A DNA stretch of 64,000 nt from a virus: positions 1-64,000 of IMG/VR virus record IMGVR_UViG_3300030060_004277. One strand, given 5' to 3'. The position numbers were made by a program, and so were the translations under genes. A model generated the notes under the pieces. It was not told where the DNA came from. It did not search any database and saw only the letters and a program-made list of their open reading frames with translations. This document shows, piece after piece, positions 7,552 to 14,638 of this stretch. Numbering within the stretch: the stretch's first letter is position 1; every line of letters begins with the position of its first letter.

Positions 7552-9045
7552 ATGACAGAGAACGAAAACGAAAACGCATTGAGAACGAACATAAACGCGG
7601 TGAAGACGATAGTCCACACTGTAAAGAGCACCCTTGGCCCTAACGGTAGAGACAAGATGATGGTAGACAGTGGTGGCAACGCCATAGTGACCAACGACGG
7701 TGCAACGATATTGAGGGAATTGGACGTAGCCCATCCGGGTGCTAAGATGATAATAGAGTGCGCTCACACACAGGAGAGTCTGTGTTACGATGGTACCACA
7801 TCCACAGTGGTGCTGGCAGGTCAGTTGTTGACCAATAGTGAGAACCTGATGAATCGCGGGCTTCACCCCAATCTAGTCTGCAAAGGATACAATGAGGCTG
7901 CGCATATGGCAACAGACTACCTCAGAGATTCACTATCCAAAGATGCCTCGGATGAAACCTTGACGTCTGTAGCAAAGACAGCGATTACGGGTAAGACATT
8001 AGACTCTGCAACTGAGACAGTGTCCCAACTTTGTGTGGAGGCAGTTAAGAAGGCAGGGGATGCAGAGAAAGTAAGAGTCCTCAGTCTACCGGGCGGCTCG
8101 CTCAGAGACTCTTATTTGTTCAACGGCGCCATAGTCAACAAGGACTATGTCATAGAACATGAGGTGGACATGGAGTGTGACATGTTGTTGGTCAACATGG
8201 GACTAGAGCCAGAGAAGACAGAGCAGAATGTGCAAGTTCAATTAGACATGAAGGGATACAACGCTTTCAAATCCTCTGATAGGGAGAACATGTTGGAGCA
8301 AGCAAAGAATCTCACTAAGCACTTACCCAAGGGTGGTGTGGTGTTTGTTAGAGATGGTGCTTCTGACCATGTCTGTGCTTATCTCAAGAAGCATAACATC
8401 GCAGTCGTAAGAAGACTGCCAGAAAGCACTATGAAGGCCCTATCATCCACATTAGGGCTACCCATAGCACAGATGCCCTCAGATGTAGAGTGTGCTGCAA
8501 AAGGTAAGATACACAAACAGAGACACTACGATGTGGACTACATATTCGTAGAGGGCATGGTCGACTCTGACCAATCTACACTCGTGCTACGTGGCGCGAC
8601 AACAACAACCTTGGATGAGATAGAGCGAGGCTTTGACGATGCCCTAGGGGTTGTCTCTCTTGTGATGAATGGTGACGGTGTCGTTGCTGGTGGTGGCAGC
8701 ACCTATGCTTCAATGGCCTCGTACCTACGCTCACAAGCAGCAACCGTAGAGGGAAGAGCACAAATGGCGATAGAAGCGTTTGCTGAGGCCTTGGAGATTA
8801 TTCCTGCTACCATAGCGGAGAACGGTGGCCAAGACCCATTGGATTGTATATTGAGCCTGAGACACGCAATTCAAGACGGTTCATTGGACATGGGTCCGGA
8901 TTTAGAAAACGAAGGCATAGTATCGATGAATAAATTAGGTGTCGTAGAGCCATGCTCGCTTGTCAGACAGGCAGTATTGAGCGCGACCGAGGTCACCACT
9001 GCTATTCTCAAGATTGATGATGTAATAGCAAAGAGAGGAGCATGA
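7552..9045 (+). CDS. Group II chaperonin (thermosome subunit)
   Basis: A virus-encoded thermosome subunit of 497 aa, about 40-50 residues shorter than typical cellular subunits. ATP-binding signatures of the equatorial domain are present: TLGPNGRDKM (28-36), NDGATIL (48-54), DGTTST (D80-T85), later GDGVVAGGGSTYASM, and the C-terminal TTAILKIDDVIA. The glutamate of the usual GGGAxE region is replaced. No GGM tail. Cellular thermosomes form double rings that fold proteins with ATP. A viral subunit could build its own ring or join host rings to fold large virion proteins. It sits 1 nt after the exonuclease and overlaps the next gene. Confidence 0.95.
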   Translation: MTENENENALRTNINAVKTIVHTVKSTLGPNGRDKMMVDSGGNAIVTNDGATILRELDVAHPGAKMIIECAHTQESLCYDGTTSTVVLAGQLLTNSENLMNRGLHPNLVCKGYNEAAHMATDYLRDSLSKDASDETLTSVAKTAITGKTLDSATETVSQLCVEAVKKAGDAEKVRVLSLPGGSLRDSYLFNGAIVNKDYVIEHEVDMECDMLLVNMGLEPEKTEQNVQVQLDMKGYNAFKSSDRENMLEQAKNLTKHLPKGGVVFVRDGASDHVCAYLKKHNIAVVRRLPESTMKALSSTLGLPIAQMPSDVECAAKGKIHKQRHYDVDYIFVEGMVDSDQSTLVLRGATTTTLDEIERGFDDALGVVSLVMNGDGVVAGGGSTYASMASYLRSQAATVEGRAQMAIEAFAEALEIIPATIAENGGQDPLDCILSLRHAIQDGSLDMGPDLENEGIVSMNKLGVVEPCSLVRQAVLSATEVTTAILKIDDVIAKRGA

Positions 9046-9266
9046 TGGGGCGATTGATGAAACGGTTAGAAGTTAAGTGCAGAAAATGCGGTCACGAGCA
9101 TGTACCACATCGTCTGACAGCGAGATACCACAGCGGTGACGTTAGTAAAATAAAGAATAGAATACAATTGTGGCAGTGCAAGAAGTGCGGCCATTTCTGG
9201 CAGGATTCGGTCTTCAAGAAAAAGAGAAACTTGCTGCTTAGAATGGTCAGCAGAGAAGAAAGTTGA
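9042..9266 (+). CDS. Zinc-ribbon protein, 74 aa
   Basis: A basic protein with a classical four-cysteine zinc ribbon, KCRKCGHEHVPHR followed by QCKKCGHFWQ, and a basic C-terminal tail. It overlaps the thermosome stop by 4 nt, with GGAG just upstream of ATG 9042. Such ribbons often bind nucleic acid or polymerase. No specific family was recognised; a viral transcription factor is possible but not shown. Confidence 0.75.
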   Translation: MMGRLMKRLEVKCRKCGHEHVPHRLTARYHSGDVSKIKNRIQLWQCKKCGHFWQDSVFKKKRNLLLRMVSREES

Positions 9267-9275
9267 ATAACCAAC

Positions 9276-9294
9276 CGGTGTGCTTTCTACACCG
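9276..9294 (+). other. Short hairpin before a small gene
   Basis: CGGTGT (9276-9281) and ACACCG (9289-9294) can pair around the 7-nt loop GCTTTCT. It lies in the 27-nt gap after the zinc-ribbon gene, and its right arm reaches the GTG proposed as the next start. It might be a weak terminator or a translational hairpin. It is short enough to be chance. Confidence 0.3.
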
Positions 9295-9587
9295 TGGTGC
9301 TGTTCCGATGGCTTGCTCGCAAGTTGATGTCTATCATGGGTCACTTGTATGTGTGGTTAGATAGACGTGTTGAATACACAGATGAAGAGGTTTCAGAGGT
9401 TCTCGGATTAAAGATAGACTCTGATTTACAAACATCCTCTAGGTACGAATTGTGTCGTCTCATCGAAGCCGAGTTCAAAGTTCCAAAGGACTCTTTCTGG
9501 CGCTTACACAGCACACAGAAAATACGTTTTGCAGCACAACAGATGCGTGAGATGAAGAAGCCCAGCAAGTTCGAAATGGGGTATTGA
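9294..9587 (+). CDS. Uncharacterised 97-aa basic protein
   Basis: An ORF starting at GTG 9294 or at an internal ATG at 9327 or 9336. The N-terminal segment LFRWLARKLMSIMGHLYVWL is hydrophobic and basic and may be a membrane-surface helix. The rest (TDEEVSEVLGLKIDSD and following) is helical and charged, without cysteine pairs. No family was recognised. It lies in the same transcript as the zinc ribbon before it and the micro-genes after it. Confidence 0.55.
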   Translation: MVLFRWLARKLMSIMGHLYVWLDRRVEYTDEEVSEVLGLKIDSDLQTSSRYELCRLIEAEFKVPKDSFWRLHSTQKIRFAAQQMREMKKPSKFEMGY

Positions 9588-9588
9588 T

Positions 9589-9657
9589 ATGGATAGAAAA
9601 TGTAGAATGTTTATGCGTTGCATGGATGATATATTTGCGGAGTGGTCAATCGAATGA
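9589..9657 (+). CDS. Possible 22-aa micro-ORF
   Basis: ATG 9589 follows the previous stop by 1 nt, and its own TGA overlaps the ATG of the membrane micro-protein (ATGA). It encodes a short Met- and Cys-rich peptide with a CRMFMRC core. It may be a real micro-protein or only a coupling leader for the next gene. Support is the junction pattern alone. Confidence 0.3.
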   Translation: MDRKCRMFMRCMDDIFAEWSIE

Positions 9658-9788
9658 TTGGAGAATTAATTCTTGCTTCACTCATCATACCAATCTTTCT
9701 TTTCATAATGCAGTTGAGAAGAGAATATTACTGGCTGCAAAGCATTGGGGGAATTAATGGTATTTTTGAGGCCGATGACTATGAGTGA
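9654..9788 (+). CDS. Small single-pass membrane protein, 44 aa
   Basis: The N-terminal half (LILASLIIPIFLFIM) is a clear transmembrane helix, followed by LRREYYWL with positive charge at the membrane edge and an acidic tail. With basic residues after the helix, the C-end would be cytosolic. It is coupled to its neighbour by ATGA, and the next ORF begins inside its end. Small late-positioned membrane proteins in viruses are often holin-like or membrane-remodelling factors, but nothing here proves this. Confidence 0.55.
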   Translation: MIGELILASLIIPIFLFIMQLRREYYWLQSIGGINGIFEADDYE

Positions 9789-9864
9789 AGACGACAATAG
9801 CATAGGAACTGAGTTCGGTCCTATCACCAATTGGTTGATGAGAAAAATAGGAATACTGATATGA
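9775..9864 (+). CDS. Possible 29-aa micro-ORF at the end of the rightward module
   Basis: ATG 9775 or ATG 9781 overlaps the end of the membrane protein and runs to TGA at 9862-9864. The product ends in a short hydrophobic, basic helix (NWLMRKIGILI) that could bind a membrane. Its stop abuts, with no base between, the stop of the leftward gene on the other strand. Weakly supported. Confidence 0.35.
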   Translation: MTMSEDDNSIGTEFGPITNWLMRKIGILI

Positions 9865-10437
9865 TTACCATTCCCATCCACTAATCTCAGTAACCATGCT
9901 ACCGTATTTGTTCTCTATCATTGTCTTGTAGTCCTGATTGCTCACCACGTTGCCATCATCATCCATATCCACTGTGAGCCATGTGTCGAACCAACCCACA
10001 TCCCAACTGCTTCCTGTTGGTGGTACCCATGTGTGTATATCGGCGTGCACGATTGTGAACCTGTCGTCCTTGGCACAATCGTCCCAGACCAAGTCTATCA
10101 CATCCTGTTCCCTCTCGACAACCGTAACGCTGGTCACGTCGTCTGAACCGAGCAAGGGAATGTGAATCATACCGATACCGAGCCCTGCGATGAGTATGTC
10201 ACCGGACATACGGGTCATCAACCAGTCATGCTCACCGTACTCCTGCTCGGTGTCCTGCATTATGTTGAGCCAAGAGGCACCATACCTCCTGTATAGCACG
10301 GTGTAGTCTCCCTCTGCTATGTTGCGGTAGTTAACGTAGTTCAACCAAGACGGCTCCCCAGTGGTGGTAGTGCACTGCTCGACCTTGTAGTTCCCACTCT
10401 CACCATCGGGTATTCCCGTCACTTCCCATCTACTCAT
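9865..10437 (-). CDS. SAM-methyltransferase / spermidine synthase-fold protein
   Basis: A 190-aa protein with class I methyltransferase features: motif I DILIAGLGIGM, acidic end of strand 2 VTVVEREQDVIDLV, motif II FTIVHADIHTW and WDVGWFDTW. The arrangement is closer to spermidine-synthase-like members than to DNA methyltransferases, and no DPPY or PC motif is present. ATG 10437 is preferred over GTG 10440; it overlaps the stop of the upstream gene and has AGGTGA before it. It is the last gene of the virion module, directly behind the fibre genes, so it might modify a fibre, glycan or host component. Substrate unknown. Confidence 0.6.
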   Translation of the reverse strand: MSRWEVTGIPDGESGNYKVEQCTTTTGEPSWLNYVNYRNIAEGDYTVLYRRYGASWLNIMQDTEQEYGEHDWLMTRMSGDILIAGLGIGMIHIPLLGSDDVTSVTVVEREQDVIDLVWDDCAKDDRFTIVHADIHTWVPPTGSSWDVGWFDTWLTVDMDDDGNVVSNQDYKTMIENKYGSMVTEISGWEW

Positions 10438-11000
10438 CACGTCACCTCTATATTTATGCTTAAACCGGATGCGTCAGTGCTTCCACCACTATTACTAGCA
10501 CTACAACCAACATTGAATAAAAAATCATCACCGGCAACCATGAGTTGGTATCCCCTACCACCTGAATTATGTTGGAAATGCGCCGCGTGACCCGCACTCC
10601 CACTTGTTTCGTCTTGGTCAGTAGAGGCTGTACCTACAATGTTCGAACTTGATATCGCACCGCCAGAATCGTTCACACTAGGAAGTGCTAGTCCCCATTG
10701 AAAATTCGTGGCACCAGTAGCGCGTATGAACCCCTGCACTCCGAATATAATGACTCCACTAAAGTTGGTTAGAGCATCCAAGTAAAGGGAATTGTAACCA
10801 AACGCTATGTTTACGCTGTTGGAACTGAAGGTGCTACCGTCATTGGAGGCAAGAGTGTTGGACAACTCATTGGCTTGAAAGACTATCACAGCGTTGTCGT
10901 AGTTGCCCGCTGATGAAGTGGCTATGCTGACTCCCGTCGGTGCGCTGCCACCTGCTTGTCCCTGTTGTGCGATTGTTCCTAATACGGCTGGCATTGGCAT
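10437..11000 (-). CDS. Probable fibre-tip or tail-associated protein, 187 aa
   Basis: A Ser/Gly/Asn-rich protein predicted to be beta-structured, with few charged residues and patterns typical of virion appendage proteins (VNIAFGYNSLYLDAL, GHAAHFQHNSGG). No catalytic motif. It begins 4 nt after the 1202-aa fibre gene ends, and its stop overlaps the methyltransferase start. It may be a receptor-binding tip or a fibre chaperone. ATG 11000 or the in-frame ATG two codons later could be used. Confidence 0.6.
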   Translation of the reverse strand: MPMPAVLGTIAQQGQAGGSAPTGVSIATSSAGNYDNAVIVFQANELSNTLASNDGSTFSSNSVNIAFGYNSLYLDALTNFSGVIIFGVQGFIRATGATNFQWGLALPSVNDSGGAISSSNIVGTASTDQDETSGSAGHAAHFQHNSGGRGYQLMVAGDDFLFNVGCSASNSGGSTDASGLSINIEVT

Positions 11001-11004
11001 GGTA

Positions 11005-14000
11005 TCATCCTAGCATTATGTACGCTGAAGAGGAAGTCGCAATGAACGTCTTCGCCTCATAACGAGTGGTTATGGTGGCATTTGAGGATGCACCGTTGAT
11101 TGTGTTGCCGTTTCTTGCGATAGTCACAGTTCCTGTTGTGTCGCTGATGATTACATACTGCTCTCCTCTGTTGGGGTCGGCAGGTAATGTGAAGGTAAGT
11201 GCGCTAGTGGCTATCAGGTACAGACCAGCGTAGTCGTCGTAGTCCAGTGCTTGGTTACCGGAGAATGTACGTACTTGCCCTGCCTTTGCCGCGACACCCG
11301 CAGCGGGAGTGTCACCGTGAGCGAGATTGTTGGAGCCAACTGCTAGTAGCCTTCTCTGACTGTCCTTGACTAGGATGGAGAAGTACATCTCACCGTCAGC
11401 GTTTCCGCTGGTTTGGTCAGGCACTAGCACTCCTATCCTAGCGTAGTCCCTGAAATCGTGTATCGCTGTCTCGCTACCTACCTCTAGCATACTTGAGTCT
11501 GACCCCATGAACTTAATCAACCCAATATTGTCATCGTCAGCGACTGTGGCATCCGTAGTGTTCCTTAGCAGAGAGATGACTGGTGCAGCAGCATCAGTAG
11601 TGTCATCATTGGTGAATACGAAGTGTCCTAGTCCCTTCGCCTTGAATGACATCCCAACGTCTGTTTGGTCTCCTGTTGCCTCGAATCCGGGGCCAGTCAT
11701 GCGACCTGCTCCGGCGGTGTTGTATGAGTTGTGGACTACATCTGTACCGAATAGAGTGCCAGCAGTCGTATCTGAGATACCATTCCATATCTTGATGTAC
11801 GAGTTTGCACTTGTTGTCTTACCGAACAGGAGTTGTTCATTACTAGAATCGTCATAGATACCATGACCGTCATCAATCAAGATGTTCTGACTGTTAGTAT
11901 CCAAGTTGCCACCGAGTTGTGGAGATGTGTCATCCACCAAGTCAGACATACCGCTACTACCACCACTAGCAACAAGGTCAATTGTTCCATCACCATCCTC
12001 ATAGGTAACAGTAATGTTAGTCTCAGTGTTACTAGAGAACATAGCCCCAACTATATCCTGAATCGCTTCCGTTGTTGGAATATCACTTATGTATGCAACA
12101 GTAGAGGCAGTACCCCAATCTGTATCCGCTTGGTCTGCACGATAATGATAGATTCTTTGTGTGCTAGTCTTGGAGAAAGCCAATAGGTTAGCATCACCAC
12201 CTGAGCCACCGTTGTATGTTTCTAATACCAAAGCATCAACATAGTCAGAGCCAGCAGTTGACCCGTCTTCCAAACCTGTCTTTGATGAGAATAATCCGAA
12301 GACTTGTCTTTTGCTTGAATCTAAATCCTCAGGAGCAAAATCCCTGTCATCTTGACTGTATAGGTATGGAGCATGTGCTGTTCTGAAATCGACATCAAAT
12401 GGGTCTCCATCTGAACCACTATCTATATCAGTCCAATCAATAGTCATACTACCATCATGGCTTAGGAATTTAATCTCTTCAGCGTCTGATATGGATACCT
12501 CAGTCCCATCATCATCCTCTAGAATGAATGTCATTTGAGAAGTGATGTATCCGTATCCAAGAATCTTATCTTCGACAGCAGCAGAAGTCATAATATGTGC
12601 ATCATCATTAGTAAATTCCCCTGAATCATCAATACCTGTTATTGTGTTGCCGTCTAAGACCAATCCTGTTAGAGTTACACTACCAGTTACGTCTAATGCT
12701 GTAGAAGGACTCGTATTGCCTATTCCGACATTGCCCTCTGAGTCAATACGCATCCTCTCGTTGGATGCAGTGTCATCATCGTCGTTTATGGCGGAAGTGA
12801 AGAATATCAAGTCTCCACCCTTGTCTCCTGTGCTGTGGTCTTCAGCAGCATAGGCGGCAATACCAGCAGATGCTTCTGTTGCCTGTGAAGGAGAATTACC
12901 ATCCTTTGAATCAAAACCAATGGCACCGAGTAAATCGCCGTCAGAGATAGTGGTGTTTCTATTTATTATAGTCATTCCATCATTGAAATCTCCCGCCTGA
13001 TGATACACTGTGAAAGAGGTTGATGGGTGTGCGCCGTAGTTATTGACGGCTAACTTACCATCTATGAATGTCATACCAATGCTGCTTGTTGTATCATCAT
13101 CTTGGTTTGTTGGTGAAAACATGAATTCTAAGTATCCTCCTTTATCACCTGTGCCGTGGTCTTCCCTCGCTTTAGCAACAATAGCAGCAGACGCCTCAAG
13201 CACGCTGCTTGGTACATTGCCATCAGTCGAATCGAAACCGATGCCACCGAGAAGGTCATTGCTGGCCGTTGATGAGTCGGCTCTGACAACCATTATCCCG
13301 TCGTCACCATCAGCACCAGTGTGGTCAACCTGTAGTTTATTCAACGGACTCGTAGTGCCTATTCCGACATTGCCACCATCAGTCAATATTGACAAACGCG
13401 CTATTGAAGTGTCATCATAATTTTCAGAATCTCCATAACTTGAAATCTGATTGCTATTTCCTGCTGTTAGTTCTAATCTCCCTCTCCCGAAATTATCGGT
13501 AGCAACATATCTAAGACCTGCTCCTACCCTACTTCCATCACCACCTGTGCTATCTTCTGCGTTGAAGAATAACAGAGAGCCTATCTTATCATCAGCAGCA
13601 TGAGCCGCATCCGTATTGCGTATAAATATCGAAGGAGTGCTACTACTAGCGACATCTAGATTATGGGCAGGACTCGTAGTGCCTATTCCTACATCACCAT
13701 CAGAAGCAATTGTCATTCTTGCTGTTCCGGCGGTGGTGAATGTTTGAGTGTCTGTACCAAATGTAATCTTGTTGTTGGTATCTCCTGAGTGAATCAAATC
13801 ACTAGCGATTGTGACTGTTGAAAATGTCACATCGTCTGAAGTACCAACTGCTTGGCCAATTGATATTGTTGAAGAGTAATTTCCAGTTGTAGTGCCAGTC
13901 TCAGAGCCTATTGTTACCCCTGTCCCACCTGTTAGGTCCACACCGGTTATGTCTCCACCACCAGCAGCACCTACTTGAGAAGCGACGTATGCCTTGATTG

Positions 14001-14613
14001 ATTGTTGCGTAGCCAAGGCTGTGGCAGAGTCGGAGGCCATATTGTCCTCGTCCAGAATAGTGGTGACAGCCGCTCCACTGCCGATTTTGAGTCCACCGTT
14101 AGATACTACGACGTTACCATCTTCACCGTTGATGGTGAGCATCTCTGTCATGCTGTTATTACTTTGCACCTTGAAGAACATCTTCGAGTCTCTGCTGGTA
14201 TTGTCAGAGTCCTGTATGTTGACCCTTATCTGGCCGAAGTTAGCGTCAGTGGCGTTGTGAGTCTCAGCCCTGAACAGGATGTTACCTATGTTGGTGTCAT
14301 CCAACATGGACGAACCGCCACTACCTGAACCAGCGGTATTGGTGGAAAAAAGCGCTAAGACGGGTCCTTGGTTAGGGCTGTCCGCATCCCCCATCTGTCT
14401 TTCGATAATCATGTCGTAGGAGACAACACTGTCGCCATCGCTGTCATCGTTGTCCGTGATGAGGTGAATCAGCGCCTCGTCTCTGGTAGTCTCATCAATC
14501 CTACTTGTCAGGTCACTACCTATGGTGAGTTTACCTAGGTCAGCATCGAATAGCATCTGCTTCGTAGTGCCGACTGTCAAACCTTTTCTTACCCTGAAAT
14601 TCTTCTCTGCCAT
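11005..14613 (-). CDS. Long tail-fibre-like protein, 1202 aa
   Basis: The N-end MAEKNFRVRKGLTVG is nearly the same as that of the 445-aa fibre at 16881-18218, suggesting a shared virion attachment domain. The body has recurring fibre motifs such as GDVGIGTTSPAHNLDV, GNVGIGTTSPLNKLQV and GNVGIGNTSPSTALDV, common in trimeric adhesins of marine phages. Two internal stretches of about 90 residues around LLGGIGFDSTDG and LLGAIGFDSKDG are clear repeats of each other. No S74 chaperone domain was seen. The C-end (TFTLPADPNRGEQYVIISD...) is a small beta domain known from other fibres. GGTGAGG precedes the ATG. Confidence 0.8.
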   Translation of the reverse strand: MAEKNFRVRKGLTVGTTKQMLFDADLGKLTIGSDLTSRIDETTRDEALIHLITDNDDSDGDSVVSYDMIIERQMGDADSPNQGPVLALFSTNTAGSGSGGSSMLDDTNIGNILFRAETHNATDANFGQIRVNIQDSDNTSRDSKMFFKVQSNNSMTEMLTINGEDGNVVVSNGGLKIGSGAAVTTILDEDNMASDSATALATQQSIKAYVASQVGAAGGGDITGVDLTGGTGVTIGSETGTTTGNYSSTISIGQAVGTSDDVTFSTVTIASDLIHSGDTNNKITFGTDTQTFTTAGTARMTIASDGDVGIGTTSPAHNLDVASSSTPSIFIRNTDAAHAADDKIGSLLFFNAEDSTGGDGSRVGAGLRYVATDNFGRGRLELTAGNSNQISSYGDSENYDDTSIARLSILTDGGNVGIGTTSPLNKLQVDHTGADGDDGIMVVRADSSTASNDLLGGIGFDSTDGNVPSSVLEASAAIVAKAREDHGTGDKGGYLEFMFSPTNQDDDTTSSIGMTFIDGKLAVNNYGAHPSTSFTVYHQAGDFNDGMTIINRNTTISDGDLLGAIGFDSKDGNSPSQATEASAGIAAYAAEDHSTGDKGGDLIFFTSAINDDDDTASNERMRIDSEGNVGIGNTSPSTALDVTGSVTLTGLVLDGNTITGIDDSGEFTNDDAHIMTSAAVEDKILGYGYITSQMTFILEDDDGTEVSISDAEEIKFLSHDGSMTIDWTDIDSGSDGDPFDVDFRTAHAPYLYSQDDRDFAPEDLDSSKRQVFGLFSSKTGLEDGSTAGSDYVDALVLETYNGGSGGDANLLAFSKTSTQRIYHYRADQADTDWGTASTVAYISDIPTTEAIQDIVGAMFSSNTETNITVTYEDGDGTIDLVASGGSSGMSDLVDDTSPQLGGNLDTNSQNILIDDGHGIYDDSSNEQLLFGKTTSANSYIKIWNGISDTTAGTLFGTDVVHNSYNTAGAGRMTGPGFEATGDQTDVGMSFKAKGLGHFVFTNDDTTDAAAPVISLLRNTTDATVADDDNIGLIKFMGSDSSMLEVGSETAIHDFRDYARIGVLVPDQTSGNADGEMYFSILVKDSQRRLLAVGSNNLAHGDTPAAGVAAKAGQVRTFSGNQALDYDDYAGLYLIATSALTFTLPADPNRGEQYVIISDTTGTVTIARNGNTINGASSNATITTRYEAKTFIATSSSAYIMLG

Positions 14614-14638
14614 TTCCTCACCATGATTTCACTCTCCA

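Noticed and set aside
7495-7866. Minus-strand ORFs over the start of the thermosome gene
   Set aside because: Overlap a well-conserved protein and show no motif.
9760-9850. T-run terminators at the module junction
   Set aside because: Only five-base runs of T occur on either strand, inside small ORFs; too weak to annotate.
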